Shown: positions 10,730 through 20,987 of the stretch, piece after piece
Layout of the letters: each line of letters begins with the position of its first letter
Numbering within the stretch: the stretch's first letter is position 1
NCBI GenBank assembly: GCA_027946555.1
Contig: JAPEVC010000342.1
Location: 1 to 26,777 of the forward strand
DNA from: Gnomoniopsis sp. IMI 355080
Lineage: Eukaryota; Ascomycota; Sordariomycetes; Diaporthales; Gnomoniaceae
Direction: 5' to 3'
Length of the DNA stretch: 26,777 nucleotides
Program-made: the position numbers and the translations under genes
The notes under the pieces: generated by a model
Databases searched by the model: none
Told to the model about the DNA's origin: nothing
Seen by the model: only the letters and a program-made list of their open reading frames with translations

Positions 10730-12211
10730 CCATGAGTGGGAAAAGCCCAGTCGCCAGGCGTAGGCATTCCAGGTCCGGTGTAGCGGTTGTAATAAAGTGA
10801 GTAATAAAGTGGAAGCTACGCCGGCTCGGATCGGTGCCAGTCAGTGACTTCCAAGAGCTTTTGCATTCAAACACAGGCACCACCCTCTCATCAACCTCCA
10901 ACAACCAGCACTTGGGTCCGGCTAGGTGCCTATATTTAGATTGGTGAAGATATTCCAGCTTCGCGTGCCACAGTTTACAGAAACATTATACTAGGTAATT
11001 GGATGGGGATACTGCCTATAAAGTGACTGAAAGAATGCTGTTCGTACGTGAACAGTACAGAGATACCTCTGTGTAATCTGTACATCCACACGAGGGGCAT
11101 GTGAAGCTTGCAGGCCTGTTGATGCCCAGTACCCCCAATGAAAGCCACTTAAATGACTACCTCTTTGAGTCGATGTTTACGGGCCTTGGTGTTTTTTACT
11201 ATCAGATGATCCCATAATCTTTGCTTGCACCTTTAGCCAAGTACCCATTACTCTATACCATTCAGAGGCCGGATTATTCACAGTACCTTGTGTGCCTAGT
11301 GATCGATGGCCTGAACTCCTCAAGTACTTCCTGCAGGCCCGCATGGTTTTCATGGCGGGGTTAACCATCTGCCATGAGGGGTTGGCCCATTTTCTATCCC
11401 CTTCACGTCTTCTTACGCAGCGACGGATGTGAGACGGGACCCAATGCTGCTCCGTACCTATGCCGTCCGCCCATCCTCCGTCCTTTGCGGGGAGTCCATC
11501 GATGTTACTTCGGGATACATCCAAACCAGGCACAGTGGCACCTCAACTCAGGTGAGTTCGGAGTTCCCATTCCGTCCTGTCTATGCTCTCTATTCCAGAC
11601 TTATCCGGAAACAGATACTACGACAACTTCCGGTACGAGGCTGATGACGAGTGCGAGCTGACTGTGCCCTATCCAGCCTACCTGAAATGATGTACAGTGG
11701 TAGTGGGCAGGCATCCATCAGCGTCGAACGTGTGTGATTTGTGTACGGATTAGGCGAACTGCTTCCCTAGCCTCGGAAGATTCATGTCTGCACATTGAGC
11801 CGAGCATGCTCTGACCGGGCGCTTCGGGGTCATCAACGGCTGTGAATCCCCGTCAGCCCGTCTACAGCATTCATGCAGCGGAAGAAGAAGGCTGACGGAA
11901 GCCGGGTGCCTGTCCCCTTTCCCAAGATAACTGCCATGTTCTACAGCCACGCCATTTGTGCGCTGGGCGGGGGCTCTGAGCGGCGCCTCTATCTTTATGG
12001 GCCTCACGTCATTTCAGCAAATCATAACTGCAATGCCGTACGACCACATGCCTCCTCCTTACAGCTGGCTGATGAACATAGAAAGTAGCCTAAATCAGTC
12101 TTCAGCTCACGCTATGCAGTGCACAGACCCTGTCAAGGAGGAAAAAAGAAGGAAAAATCTCCCAAACTTTGCCATTGAAGTATGGGTTTATTAAAGTTGG
12201 GTTTTCATCTT

Positions 12212-12328
12212 GGATCGCTCCCAGGCGATCCCATCTGGAAATTATGACGGAGGAGCGGATCAGCCCGCCGGATCCTTGTCCGCCCTGTCTTTTGTCGCCT
12301 GTCAAGGCGCAAGTGGGCTTTCGCCCGC
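12212..12328. other. Cluster of four inverted repeats (possible structured RNA)
   Basis: Four short stem-loops lie within 117 bp. GGATCGC/GCGATCC (12212-12218 with 12225-12231) has a 6-nt loop. GCGGA/TCCGC (12255-12259 with 12279-12283) encloses GGATC/GATCC. CGCCT/AGGCG (12296-12300 with 12305-12309) has a 4-nt loop. GGGC/GCCC (12315-12318 with 12323-12326) has a TTTC loop, extended by a G-T and a G-C pair. The sequence matches no RNA family I recognise, and the strand cannot be decided. Confidence 0.35.
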
Positions 12329-13668
12329 GTTTGTGGCTTTTCAAGTGCCACCGCTCGCTAGCACCCGTAGTCCAAAAACTCTAATAAACCCTCGTCCTCG
12401 CCTCGGCACGCAGCAGCATCGTACGGGAGCTCTAGAAACAGACGTAAGTTACCGGTGAGCTTACCTCGCTTTCACACCGAACTTGACGTTGACACTGTCT
12501 CACGGGTCACTGTATACTGAATACTACAAGCAAACGCTGTGAACACGGGCGGGCGGGATTAGCAAGGGGGAGAATGAGGCGGACGTCCGTCAGATTCCTA
12601 TTGTACTGTCCACTGCGGTCGTCTGCGGGCCGTCAGTAGAGCTTCAAAGACGGCCGAACAAGATTCACTGCCGTAAAAGAACAATTACCATATGAGGCAA
12701 ACTATCACTGCCTTCCCACTGAGGCAAATTGTCTGCCTAACGGGGACGTTTCAGTCTGCCCGAACCAGCCGACCAGCTTCGACGTTATACGGTGAACTGG
12801 GCATCCACAACGTGAAACGAAACCTTCAACGCTTGATCGTCAGGAACAGAACATTGCAGATAATCCCTGGCTGGCCATAGTAGGCCAGCTGAGCCATATA
12901 CTTAAACACAAGCTTGGTCCCTTCCACTACCAATGAACCAGGCACATATACATAGTGCCGGTGGTTAATGTCGTGCATCGGCTCCAAACCAGCCTGCTCC
13001 AACCAACAATGCAGTTGGCAATGAGTATGACCTCACTAAGTTGCATACAAACGGTGAGGGTAAGGCTGTAGCCCTGTTTCATCGCCTGGTGCGCTGGCGC
13101 CGCAACGCCGATCCGGCCTGCATACCCGCCTGTCCCGTCTCCGATCGAAGCGGAGAGAGATCCAGTGAGCGTGCGCGCCGGCGCCGCGGCGGGTTTCTAT
13201 TGGAAGACACACCAGATGCAAGCACTATACACGTTCACCTTATCTGGTGAACGCGTCGTCGCGCGAAAAATGTCCCCGATCACGAACAAGACATATCGAA
13301 TACACGCCGAGAAGAGCCCCCAAAGTTTGACCTCCAAGAGCTCCGAGCTCGCAGGCTGGGATACGGGTGTGCTAGAAGACAAGTGACGAGAAATGAATCG
13401 AACCATCAGGAGATATCGTGAAAACCAAGGCATTAGAGACCTCGCAACATCATCATTCAGCTGTTTCGCCTCGCTGCGATAGTAACGTAACCTTGCTACA
13501 ACACACCATCAAATCTCCGGCATCGCCGACAAAAATACGCTTAAAATTAAAGACGAGTCATTCCAGCCTCACCAAACAATGAATATGGACCCGATCTTCG
13601 ACTTCAAGGCTTCTCGTTGTTGGCAGGCAAGATAAAGGGAGGGCATCACCGCTGTCACGAGACCATTT

Positions 13669-13707
13669 CCACGTGATGCTCCCTTACCCTCCCTTTCCCC
13701 CGATAAG
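13669..13707. promoter_or_regulatory. E-box plus GATA motif cluster
   Basis: CCACGTGA contains the palindromic class B E-box CACGTG (13670-13675). A C/T-rich tract and GATAAG (13702-13707) follow. These are binding motifs for bHLH and GATA-type regulators. The nearest possible target is an unidentified transcript to the right, since the closest confident gene, SFT2, has its 3' end more than 1 kb away. Motif presence alone does not show use. Confidence 0.25.
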
Positions 13708-14731
13708 TTAGCAGATTAGCGCCCGTCTCGTCGTCCATTCTCTTTTGCAAGCAATCACACGCGAATGAATCACATCATAGCTGAAAGGAAAGCTCTCAGG
13801 CTCTTGCAATGTCTAAGTTCTTTTTGTTTTTCGTGTGCATTTTCTTCGAAAGCCGCGCTTTGCGCTCTGCGGTCTAGCGGGTTAGCCACCAAAAATGCAT
13901 AACAGTATCATGTAGGTAGTCGGTAAGGCGGCCGGGTCAATATGTCGTGCATCCCCGCATCGCCGCAGTAGCGTCGATATGGCGATGTACATACATCATG
14001 ATAACAATCTGATAAGGCATTCCCAATGTGCTGTTATTGTCCTCGAGACTCTGGGAAAGCCCATGCAGTACATTCTTCCGTAGGATGAGTAGATCCGACT
14101 TGAACGTTCTATTCCATCTCTACAAACGATAAGTACATGCGATGTGGTTCCTCAGCACGGCTGGAGAAACTAGCCGGAGAGACTGTTCCTCCCAGAGTCT
14201 AGTGGGGTAGAGAACGACCGAGTACTGTACATTAAGCATTTGTTAAATTGAATATATACTTAGGTAGGTGTGTTGCATCTGACTGATAGACACTTGCATG
14301 ATCCAATCACGCCGGTCCTCCTTCTCGGCATGGATGTTCACGCCTAGTTATGCAGGTCTCTATGTACGTATTCTTGGTGTTTGGTGTTGTCTTCACCCTC
14401 ACTCCTAAATGCTCTATCCTGCTCCATGATGAATATGCAAAGCAAGCCTTGCTCCACACTCATTACTACACGTACATATTTATGCTTGCCCATTCTGCCC
14501 CAGCAGGACCCGCTTTGTTTTCTGCTCCATACGCCCTGTGCTTGTGACCAACGATCTCGATTTACAATGTCTGTTCAATGCTAACACTATGTGCGACAAG
14601 TCGGTCAGGAGCAGGTGATACGCTTTTCTGCCCTGTGTCGCCTTGCCTTGCCGGAGTCCGGGTCTCGGACCCTCTACGCGGTCCAAGGTCCATGCCTTTT
14701 CTCAGTGGTTATGGCGGATACCACCTCAGCT

Positions 14732-16068
14732 TCACCCGGTCATCCACGCGGCTGCCCTCCTAGCGCCAAAGGTTGTGGCTATCCGTAGACCGCTGGAGCC
14801 CATGGGAAAATAACTGACTAAGTACCATATAAGGCAGGCTATCTGTATGATTGCTGAGATCAGGGTGAGGAATGTGCTGTGTAGCTACTCGAGCGAACAT
14901 CGTGTCAGTCTGAGCTTTTGGTAGAGACAAGCACTCAGGGGATTTCGCCTGCAGCACATATACTGGGCACAAGAGTATGCAGTAGACAGGTAGTGACTCA
15001 CCTTTAGAGCAAAGATGAATGTCATGATGATCGATCCAAAATAAGCGCCCGTAAAGGGCAGCCTAGGACCAGACAGTAGGTGTTGGGCGTAGGCCATGGG
15101 GCCCATCACAGCCGCAAAGGAGGCGAGGAACAGTGCCGATCCCAGGGTCCATCTGCAGAGATGAGTGAGTCAAGCATATTCAAGGTAATGTAATCAAATC
15201 GGGTGATCCCGTCCGGAAAGGAAACCAGGAAACCAAAGAGGTTGAAGGAAGGGACCGGAGCTTGTGCCTTGCAGCAGGTCACCTTCGCCAGTCACCGGTC
15301 GAGGAACTGACCCGTTCGGCATGTCATGCGAGATCGACAACGCACATGCAGGACGGGTAACTGCAGGACATCAAGCTTGATTCCCTTCAAGACGAACAGG
15401 CCTTATGGAACGATCCCGTGCGTGGGGTGTACCACGGGGTGTACCCTCGCGGGGCACCTGGAAATAGCGGCTGGGGCGCGATACGGCCCTACCGCACCTG
15501 GAAATAGACAAGAACGAAAATGTGACAACCTACAGGATGACGAATTTCCTTGGCCGGATTGCCAGGACCGGGAAGAGGAAAAAGCAGATGACGAAGCAAA
15601 CGAGGGCGCCCACATTGCAAGCACCAAACACCAACAACCGGTCCCATCTACTCACTGTGGCGAGGCACCGGAGTTAGCCTTGCGTTTCGCACGAGACTTC
15701 AAGTAGAAAAGCCAGAAGAGAAGGCCCACACATCCCAAATCCACGACCAGGACTGAGACATGGCCTCGCGTAGTCGGCTGGCTACTGCAACAATAACCGA
15801 GACTCTTGAGAGAATATGTAGCTCAAAAGACAGATGCCAACTTACAGGTAAACCATCCTTCTTCCTCTTCCCTTCGTGAAGGAGCTGGCAGCGGCGCACC
15901 AGCGCCCTCGGTCGTAGGCAGGCGAACGTAGCCGCGATCGCCGAAGGGGTTGATAGACTGTAACGAGGACAGCAGGCCGCTCTGCTGGGAGGTATTGACG
16001 GGCTCGTCATCTGCCCGGCGCGACCATCCCAGCGAGTTCATCTGCTCTCGAAACGATGCTGAAGCCAT
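14732..16068 (-). CDS. SFT2: Sft2-like Golgi vesicle transport protein, four exons
   Basis: The model joins 16068-15846, 15654-15534, 15152-15002 and 14884-14732, giving 215 aa plus TGA. All junctions keep frame, and the length equals that of yeast Sft2 as I recall it. The cytosolic N-terminus has family motifs (FREQMNSLGW; NPFGDRGYVRLP; REEEEGWFTLSRWDRLL). Four membrane spans follow at about 81-102, 112-134, 152-173 and 175-192, with the conserved loop MGPMAYAQHLLSGPRLPFTG at 131-150 and SYFPMGSSGLR near the end. Sft2/Got1-type tetraspanning proteins act in endosome-to-Golgi and early Golgi membrane traffic, genetically linked to the SNARE Sed5. The upstream leader (16069-16390) is free of ATG on this strand, after which a minimal uORF of four codons begins at 16393. 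The gene is intact. Confidence 0.93.
14885..15001 (-). other. SFT2 intron 3
   Basis: This 117-nt intron has donor GTGAGT, a branch-like ACTGACA about 20 nt before the acceptor, and acceptor GAGTAG. It is phase 0, joining the lysine codon of FIFALK to LHSTFLTL in the third and fourth membrane region. Confidence 0.87.
15153..15533 (-). other. SFT2 intron 2 (unusually long)
   Basis: At 381 nt this intron is long for a filamentous ascomycete. Its donor is GTAGGT, and its acceptor CTGCAG is preceded by a branch-like TTGACTC. Splicing joins CT to A, giving the conserved ILWTLGS. It contains two internal duplications: GGGGTGTACC at 15424-15433 and 15436-15445, and a 14-bp word (GCACCTGGAAATAG) at 15454-15467 and 15494-15507. 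Reading through the donor gives an immediate TAG. Confidence 0.85.
15655..15845 (-). other. SFT2 intron 1
   Basis: This 191-nt intron has donor GTAAGTT, branch-like GGCTAACTC about 20 nt before the end, and acceptor CACAG. Joining T to TG forms the leucine codon before SRWDRLL, the conserved start of the first membrane segment. A nearer GCAG at about 15783 would break the frame and lose the conserved sequence, so it was not used. Confidence 0.9.
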
Positions 16069-18177
16069 TCCAGCTGTGTATTTCTTGGAACTTGTTTCTC
16101 CCGAGTCTTCCGGCGCTTCTTGTCTCTGCTCTTTGTCGTGATGTTGGCGACTCTCCGTGGTTTGGAGACAGCAGGACCGACAGCTCCGGAGATGGTAGGT
16201 ATAGCGTCGCAGAGGTGTGCCGGGTGACCTTGCCCCCGAGTATTGGTTAGGGAGAAATCGGCTTGTGATTTCTGGAGTCGAGGAAGAGGGGGGAAGTTGC
16301 CGGCGTCGAGCAACACTATTGGTCGGTTTCGCAGTCGAAGGAGGGCAGCAGGATGGAGTGGACAGCCGCTAGGGTGGGCTAGTGGAACGGCATAAACAAG
16401 GCTGGGACTGCAAAGTGACCACCTCGTCTGCTTCAATATCGGTAGGCTCTTTTTGGTGTGGTAGCCACAACGAGGCGCGCACCAGCACCGAATGAATTCA
16501 GGGGACGGGTTACGTCTTTGTGCTATGCTTTGCCCAGGTTGTCGAGAGTTAGGGCCGGACAACTCAGTTGGACAACTCAGATTCGGGTGCCTTTGATCGT
16601 ACTCGTGTTCTTGTATTCAGCGCGCAAGCTGCATTGAACTGAAGTGGCAATCTAGGTGCCTAGAACACTGCGCGTACGGGGAGTGGCTATGACGATGACG
16701 ACGAGGTCTAAGTGACGGGCGATAGCAGGTTGCGCAAGAGAGTATCCCAGCTCGCGAATGTGACAGATTTCAGGGTCGGAGATTGCTAAGTTCAGGTGGA
16801 TGGTGTGCATGAGCATGTGGGTGCCCAGAGAGAGTGTGTTGGATGGGACGTCTGTGTAAACCCAATGAGAAGTGATGAGCGCGTCGTTGGTTGCAAGATT
16901 GGTCTGGGCTCATCGTTGCTTGCCTGCTTGCCGTGCTTGTAGTGGGTCTGGGGGACGCACGTCTCACCTGCAGGTGAAAGGGTCGCAAGGTGCCCCGTGC
17001 TCTCCTGCAGCGGCACTTCAAGAGCTCTACCAGAGCTCCGACTGGGTGTTTCCCAGACCTCACATCTACGCAGCACATCATGGCAAGGATCACCACCCAC
17101 ACTCCGGCTGTTAAGCTTACGAAAGCAGGCAAATAGCTTTGCCAGTTCATTCTTTGCGTTGTTACAAAGATGGTATTATGACCGTTCCTAGTTGCCACGC
17201 CACCGGACACTTGTTAGTTTCCTGAAAAGTATCGTGTTCTGAATACCGGGCTTCAAAATCCCATGGCCCCAAATGCCGCTCCGTGGTCCGTCCACCAAGC
17301 TCAGAAGCGGCCGTCTCGACAGGGTATCCACGAGGGTATTTGCAGGATCGATGTGACAACCGGCTTGCCGGCCGGGGATTGACCTAGGGCAGGCAGGCAC
17401 TACTAAGTCTTTAGTCCTCATTCGTGGGGGGTCGTATCGATGGTCTATAACATGATTCGGTTAGGCACTCGATTCGTGGCCTCGTCGTCCATCACGGACG
17501 CCGCGGCGTGGCATGCCAGTGGCGACGACGGTCCGCAAAAGCGGCTGGAGCCTCGCGTGGTCGGACAGAGCCGTTATTCGGCCTCAACGATGTGATGGGT
17601 GATATCATGGCAGTCCTCTGCAAAGCAGGGGACCTATCACTGTATCAAGTATACGTCGTGTGTAACCAGCAAAGCGAGAGTGGCTTAGATATACATTATA
17701 CCAAGCGACCTGATAGCCGTTATTGCCGCTGGCAAAAAAATCCCCATAGAAGGTTATTGCGCACACATGCTGGTGAAGGCGGGCTGGGGAGGTTGCGCCC
17801 ATGGCCGCCATGGATTGCTCTCATCACTTTTTTTTTTGGTGTGCCTCAATGTCTTAGTTTGGATGACTACACGAGTCACGTTGGATGCGTGCCGCCCACC
17901 CTCCTACTAACACCATCCGGAAATGTCCATACCGTTTCTCTCTCCCTTTCCCTATTCAACACGAAAATGCTCCGGTGAGCGTTCCCAGGACGGCCTCGTC
18001 ACCAAGGCTGTCACTTATCAGGGAGACTTGGGGCTGTGTCACAATAAATGTCTCTCCTATTGCACACCATCTTATCTCTCTGCCCAAGTCAGGAGACCTG
18101 CATATATGATCATGAACCAAAAAGTACAGAAATACATGACACTTTTCAAGGATGAATTGTTTAGCTTAAGTGCAGAG

Positions 18178-18333
18178 TATATAAAGTGGCGACCCCATTA
18201 GATACATACACTGAGTCCTGCCCTCTACCTTCTGTTTGGTCCCATCTCCTCGCCTTCTGACTCGCACATTGGCATCTACTGCATTTGAGCTGCAGCATCA
18301 GATCTGGCGGTTCCCCGACACATTGTATAAATA
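18178..18333 (+). promoter_or_regulatory. Two TATA-box-like sequences
   Basis: TATATAAAG lies at 18178-18186 and TATAAATA at 18326-18333. The second is a near-consensus TATA box. It precedes a 26-codon ATG frame at 18424 and the 69-codon frame at 18575 on the plus strand. Whether a transcript starts here is unknown. Confidence 0.25.
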
Positions 18334-18574
18334 GGACATAAACCAGGCAAACCCCCAGGTTCACCTACGCCCCTAGATCTTGGATTGTTCTCGGCCAAGC
18401 GAAAGCCAATTCAGCACCAGCATATGGTACGAAGGGGACTATCTCTCCAATCAACACTGTCACACAGTCCTGTGGCTGTGGATATACCAACGCCATACCA
18501 TTGAACAACTGAAGGAGAGGCATCGATAAGGCCAACAATATCTGTTAAGCTATCAACGCCACCGACAGAGTCTC

Positions 18575-18784
18575 ATGGACGATATCAACCTAGCACTACA
18601 AACTACGAACATCACGAAGCCATTCCGTATACAAGCGGTCAAGAGACCCGCACGACTGCAGGCAAAAGCAACGACGCCCTTTGATTCGACACGGCGCGGA
18701 GAAGGCGGGTGGCAGATCGACAGACTCCCCAACGGGCCAGACCACACCAAGTCTACCCCAGGTCTGATTAGCCCATTACGATAG
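18575..18784 (+). CDS. Possible small ORF, 69 aa, unrecognised
   Basis: An ATG-initiated frame (MDDINLALQTTNITKPF...) ends with TAG at 18782-18784. The peptide is basic and polar, has no membrane segment or signal peptide, and resembles nothing I know. Its only support is position, 240-390 bp downstream of two TATA-like elements in an otherwise empty region. A short upstream ATG frame at 18424 would precede it in a transcript from the second TATA box. It may well be a chance frame. Confidence 0.15.
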   Translation: MDDINLALQTTNITKPFRIQAVKRPARLQAKATTPFDSTRRGEGGWQIDRLPNGPDHTKSTPGLISPLR

Positions 18785-19361
18785 TCGGCCAAACGTGCAT
18801 TCCGTCTTGTACACCATACAAGTACATCCTACCTCGTACAGGGCACATGGTGGCCAGCTTGTCCGAGGTTGAGCCAGAAATTCGAACAAGCAGATCTGAT
18901 CAGTTGTGAATTGGTACGCCGTCACTGTCCTTCAGCCGAGGCACCAGTGTGGCCCTGGGCAATTTTTGCAAAGCGCAAGACGAGCCGGGCGTACAGGTTG
19001 AGCGGGCTAGGAAACAATGCAGTACACTGACAAGCGTGGCACACAGACCAACACAAGAAAACGTTCACTGTCGAAAGTCAAAAAGAAGAGTCTTGCAAGA
19101 CAAAGGAGGGCGAAAGAATAAGCGTCCGTTGAGGTGCACGTTGGAACTCTTGCTTGCCAACCATCCACACGTATCCGCCCCAGCCGAGCAACAAACCAGA
19201 TAAAAGCCAAGAGATCCAGACAGAGGCAGTAGCAGAGCAGGACAAGCTAGTTCGTCACACAGGAGGAGTGCATTCGGCGCAGATCTCGGAGGCTTGTCAA
19301 TCTGATCAAGGTTAGCCAGCTGGATGGTGGCTCTTCCCAAGTCGACGTTACAACCTGCTAA

Positions 19362-20987
19362 TGGCAGTACCAGCAATTTTGCCCCACCTTTAGGTTACCA
19401 AGTACCTTGTTGTTAGGTACCGTTCGGTCTCACTCCAGGACGGGTCGAAGGAGTTCACACCAAATCACCTGCACCTTACCAGCAACACACCCATACTGGC
19501 CTAGGGACATAGAGCAACACAGTCAGCCGGAACATCGCCTGATTTCTTCTCCAAATCTTGCTTGCAGAATTTGTAAACACTTGTCAGTCCAGTCAAGTGG
19601 TTGGTTCCGCATCCCCTCGGTAAAAGAAAGGATAAAGGAAGCGGGGCCTGTTTCCAGAAGCTGGGAAAATCAGTGACATTCTGACCCGCTGTGCCCGCCG
19701 TGTGCTCGGAAAGGACTCCGGCGCTAGACCACCCCAGGCAGTATGTCCCACCTGCTCCATTACTTCCCCCAGACAAAACACCACGGGCACTGACCACATC
19801 TCCAGGAAAACCCCAGCATTTTCATCTCACCTTCTCCAGACTCGACTAGACGCGACCCGCTTCTCCCGCAACTCGGGCAACTTCCCACGTCGTCGAAACC
19901 TTCCTTGCCTAGCCAACTTTTCCCAGTCGACTCTTGCTACTTACTCTCCACCGTATTTCACCCACCCTCTCTGGCATTAAAATCGCAAAATTGACTCAAG
20001 TGCCACCCTTGGCTTGACGCTACTGAATTTTGAGCCGCTGAGAAAAGGATCCGCTTGCCTCATTCAAAGCCACCCGCACCCATCCTGCCATCCTGCCACC
20101 CCAGCAAGCCCTGCCTAGTGCGAAGTGCGCAGCAAGAAACTGGACATTACCAGACAAGACACCGAGACCGCTTCGCTTTAGAACCTTCCGCTCTGCTTCT
20201 TTCTCTCCTTCTCTGCCCAACAGACCGCCAACCGCCACATCACAAACTATTGACTCGAACCACTTCTCGACTTCCGACGCAGTATTCAGGCTCCCCGCCA
20301 TCCGATCCTCGTCCGACATCGCACCATCGCCGCACTTCAGGTCGCACCAAGTCGCTGCTGGGTCGCATCTCGCCTGCCTGTTCAGACCGAGTTCCCCGAA
20401 CTCAATCGAATCATAGCGCGCACAGTGCTGCCAAGACCCCGCCAAAGGACTTTGGTACAGCCTCATGCTGCACCGTTGGGTTGCCCTATCGCCGTCAACT
20501 CTCCCCAGCGATCGCTCCAACATCAATCACATCAGAACGTAAGCTTTTCTCGCTCCTTTACTCGCCTTCCTTTCATCAGAACTTCATCCTTCAAAACCCA
20601 ACTTTATTTCACCGCCCTCAAAAAACCTCACCGGAAGGTACGGCGCGGCTATTCTGGGTTTCATTGACCGCAAGTTGCGCTGCTCGAATTTGGGCTACCT
20701 GGACCCCTCTTCACCTCTGCAACGCTGCGCCGCAACTCAGTTGAAAGCACAATCAATCCGCTGCATCTTTATCCACCACTTCTGTGCGGACTTGGACTGA
20801 CTAGTCACTTTCATCAAGTTACGCGACATTCTCTTCCTACCCGCTACATACCAAAGACAAAGCGGCGCATTCCGTCCGAAGTATATCGTCCCTCTGAGTC
20901 ATTCCGGTTAAGGATACTCAAGCTCGACTACAATACACACAAGACAAGCACACATCCAAGTCCCACCATTTTCCAGCACCATCAACG
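19362..20987 (+). promoter_or_regulatory. Promoter and long ATG-poor leader of the bHLH gene
   Basis: Only two ATG trinucleotides were found on the plus strand over about 1.6 kb (19743 and 20465), whereas the opposite strand has many. The right half is strongly C/T-rich. This strand-specific shortage is expected for a leader scanned by ribosomes, so transcription probably starts far upstream, perhaps between 19.4 and 20.0 kb. A GTAAGC donor at 20539 could open a leader intron; possible acceptors are CATCAG near 20577, CTCAG near 20739 and TTTCCAG near 20977. The 229-codon open frame at 20055-20744 starts with TTG, has no ATG and is not treated as a gene. Confidence 0.5.
20465..20542 (+). promoter_or_regulatory. 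Upstream ORF of 25 codons before the bHLH gene
   Basis: This is the only ATG in the last 1.2 kb before the bHLH start. It opens a 25-codon frame (MLHRWVALSPSTLPS...) ending in TAA at 20540-20542. That stop lies inside a GTAAGC splice-donor-like sequence, so splicing would change the uORF. A second uORF of 16 codons lies further up at 19743-19793. Confidence 0.35.

Larger units (their letters stand above)
10734..14731. other. Gene-poor intergenic region of about 4 kb
   Basis: No protein family was recognised on either strand, and the stretch from about 13434 to 14350 has no open frame of 60 codons. Content that can be named: a hairpin cluster at 12212-12328, a palindromic E-box with nearby GATA site at 13669-13707, and a 45-codon ATG frame at 13765-13902 (+) of unknown status. 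The rightmost part should include the 3' untranslated region of SFT2. No tRNA, 5S rRNA or spliceosomal snRNA signature was noticed. Confidence 0.55.
16394..19361. other. Gene-poor intergenic region of about 3 kb
   Basis: No family was recognised. The largest frames on both strands mostly open without ATG. A minus-strand ATG frame at 17150-16770 (126 aa) starts with one hydrophobic segment and ends in low-complexity His/Pro/Arg sequence. It is unsupported and may be upstream sequence of SFT2. Two TATA-like boxes at 18178 and 18326 precede a 69-codon plus-strand frame, described separately. Poly-T runs, for example near 17829, are also present. Confidence 0.5.

Noticed and set aside
15326..15706. 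126-codon open frame (+) across SFT2
   Set aside because: It is antisense to SFT2 intron 2 and exon 2. The minus-strand splice model explains the region fully with conserved protein sequence.
15783..15784. Nearer GCAG acceptor for SFT2 intron 1
   Set aside because: Using it gives a frame that soon stops and lacks the conserved SRWDRLL segment. The acceptor at 15655 restores the family sequence.
16038..16562. 174-codon open frame (-) overlapping the SFT2 start
   Set aside because: No ATG start, and it overlaps the well-supported SFT2 exon 1 in another frame; it lies in the SFT2 leader.
16770..17150. 126-aa ATG frame (-) with one hydrophobic segment
   Set aside because: The hydrophobic start is followed by low-complexity His/Pro/Arg sequence and there is no family resemblance. 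A CAG/GTGAGA site inside might be a splice donor, but no downstream exon is evident.
17829..17838. Poly-T run as a possible RNA polymerase III terminator
   Set aside because: No A-box or B-box promoter or RNA-like structure was found upstream, so the run alone is not evidence of a gene.
17508..17978. 156-codon open frame (+)
   Set aside because: It starts with GTG, has a mixed composition and a Ser/Leu tail from a C/T-rich tract, and matches no family.
20055..20744. 229-codon open frame (+) in the bHLH leader
   Set aside because: It opens with TTG and has no ATG anywhere. It is Ser/Pro/His-rich because of the C/T-rich DNA.
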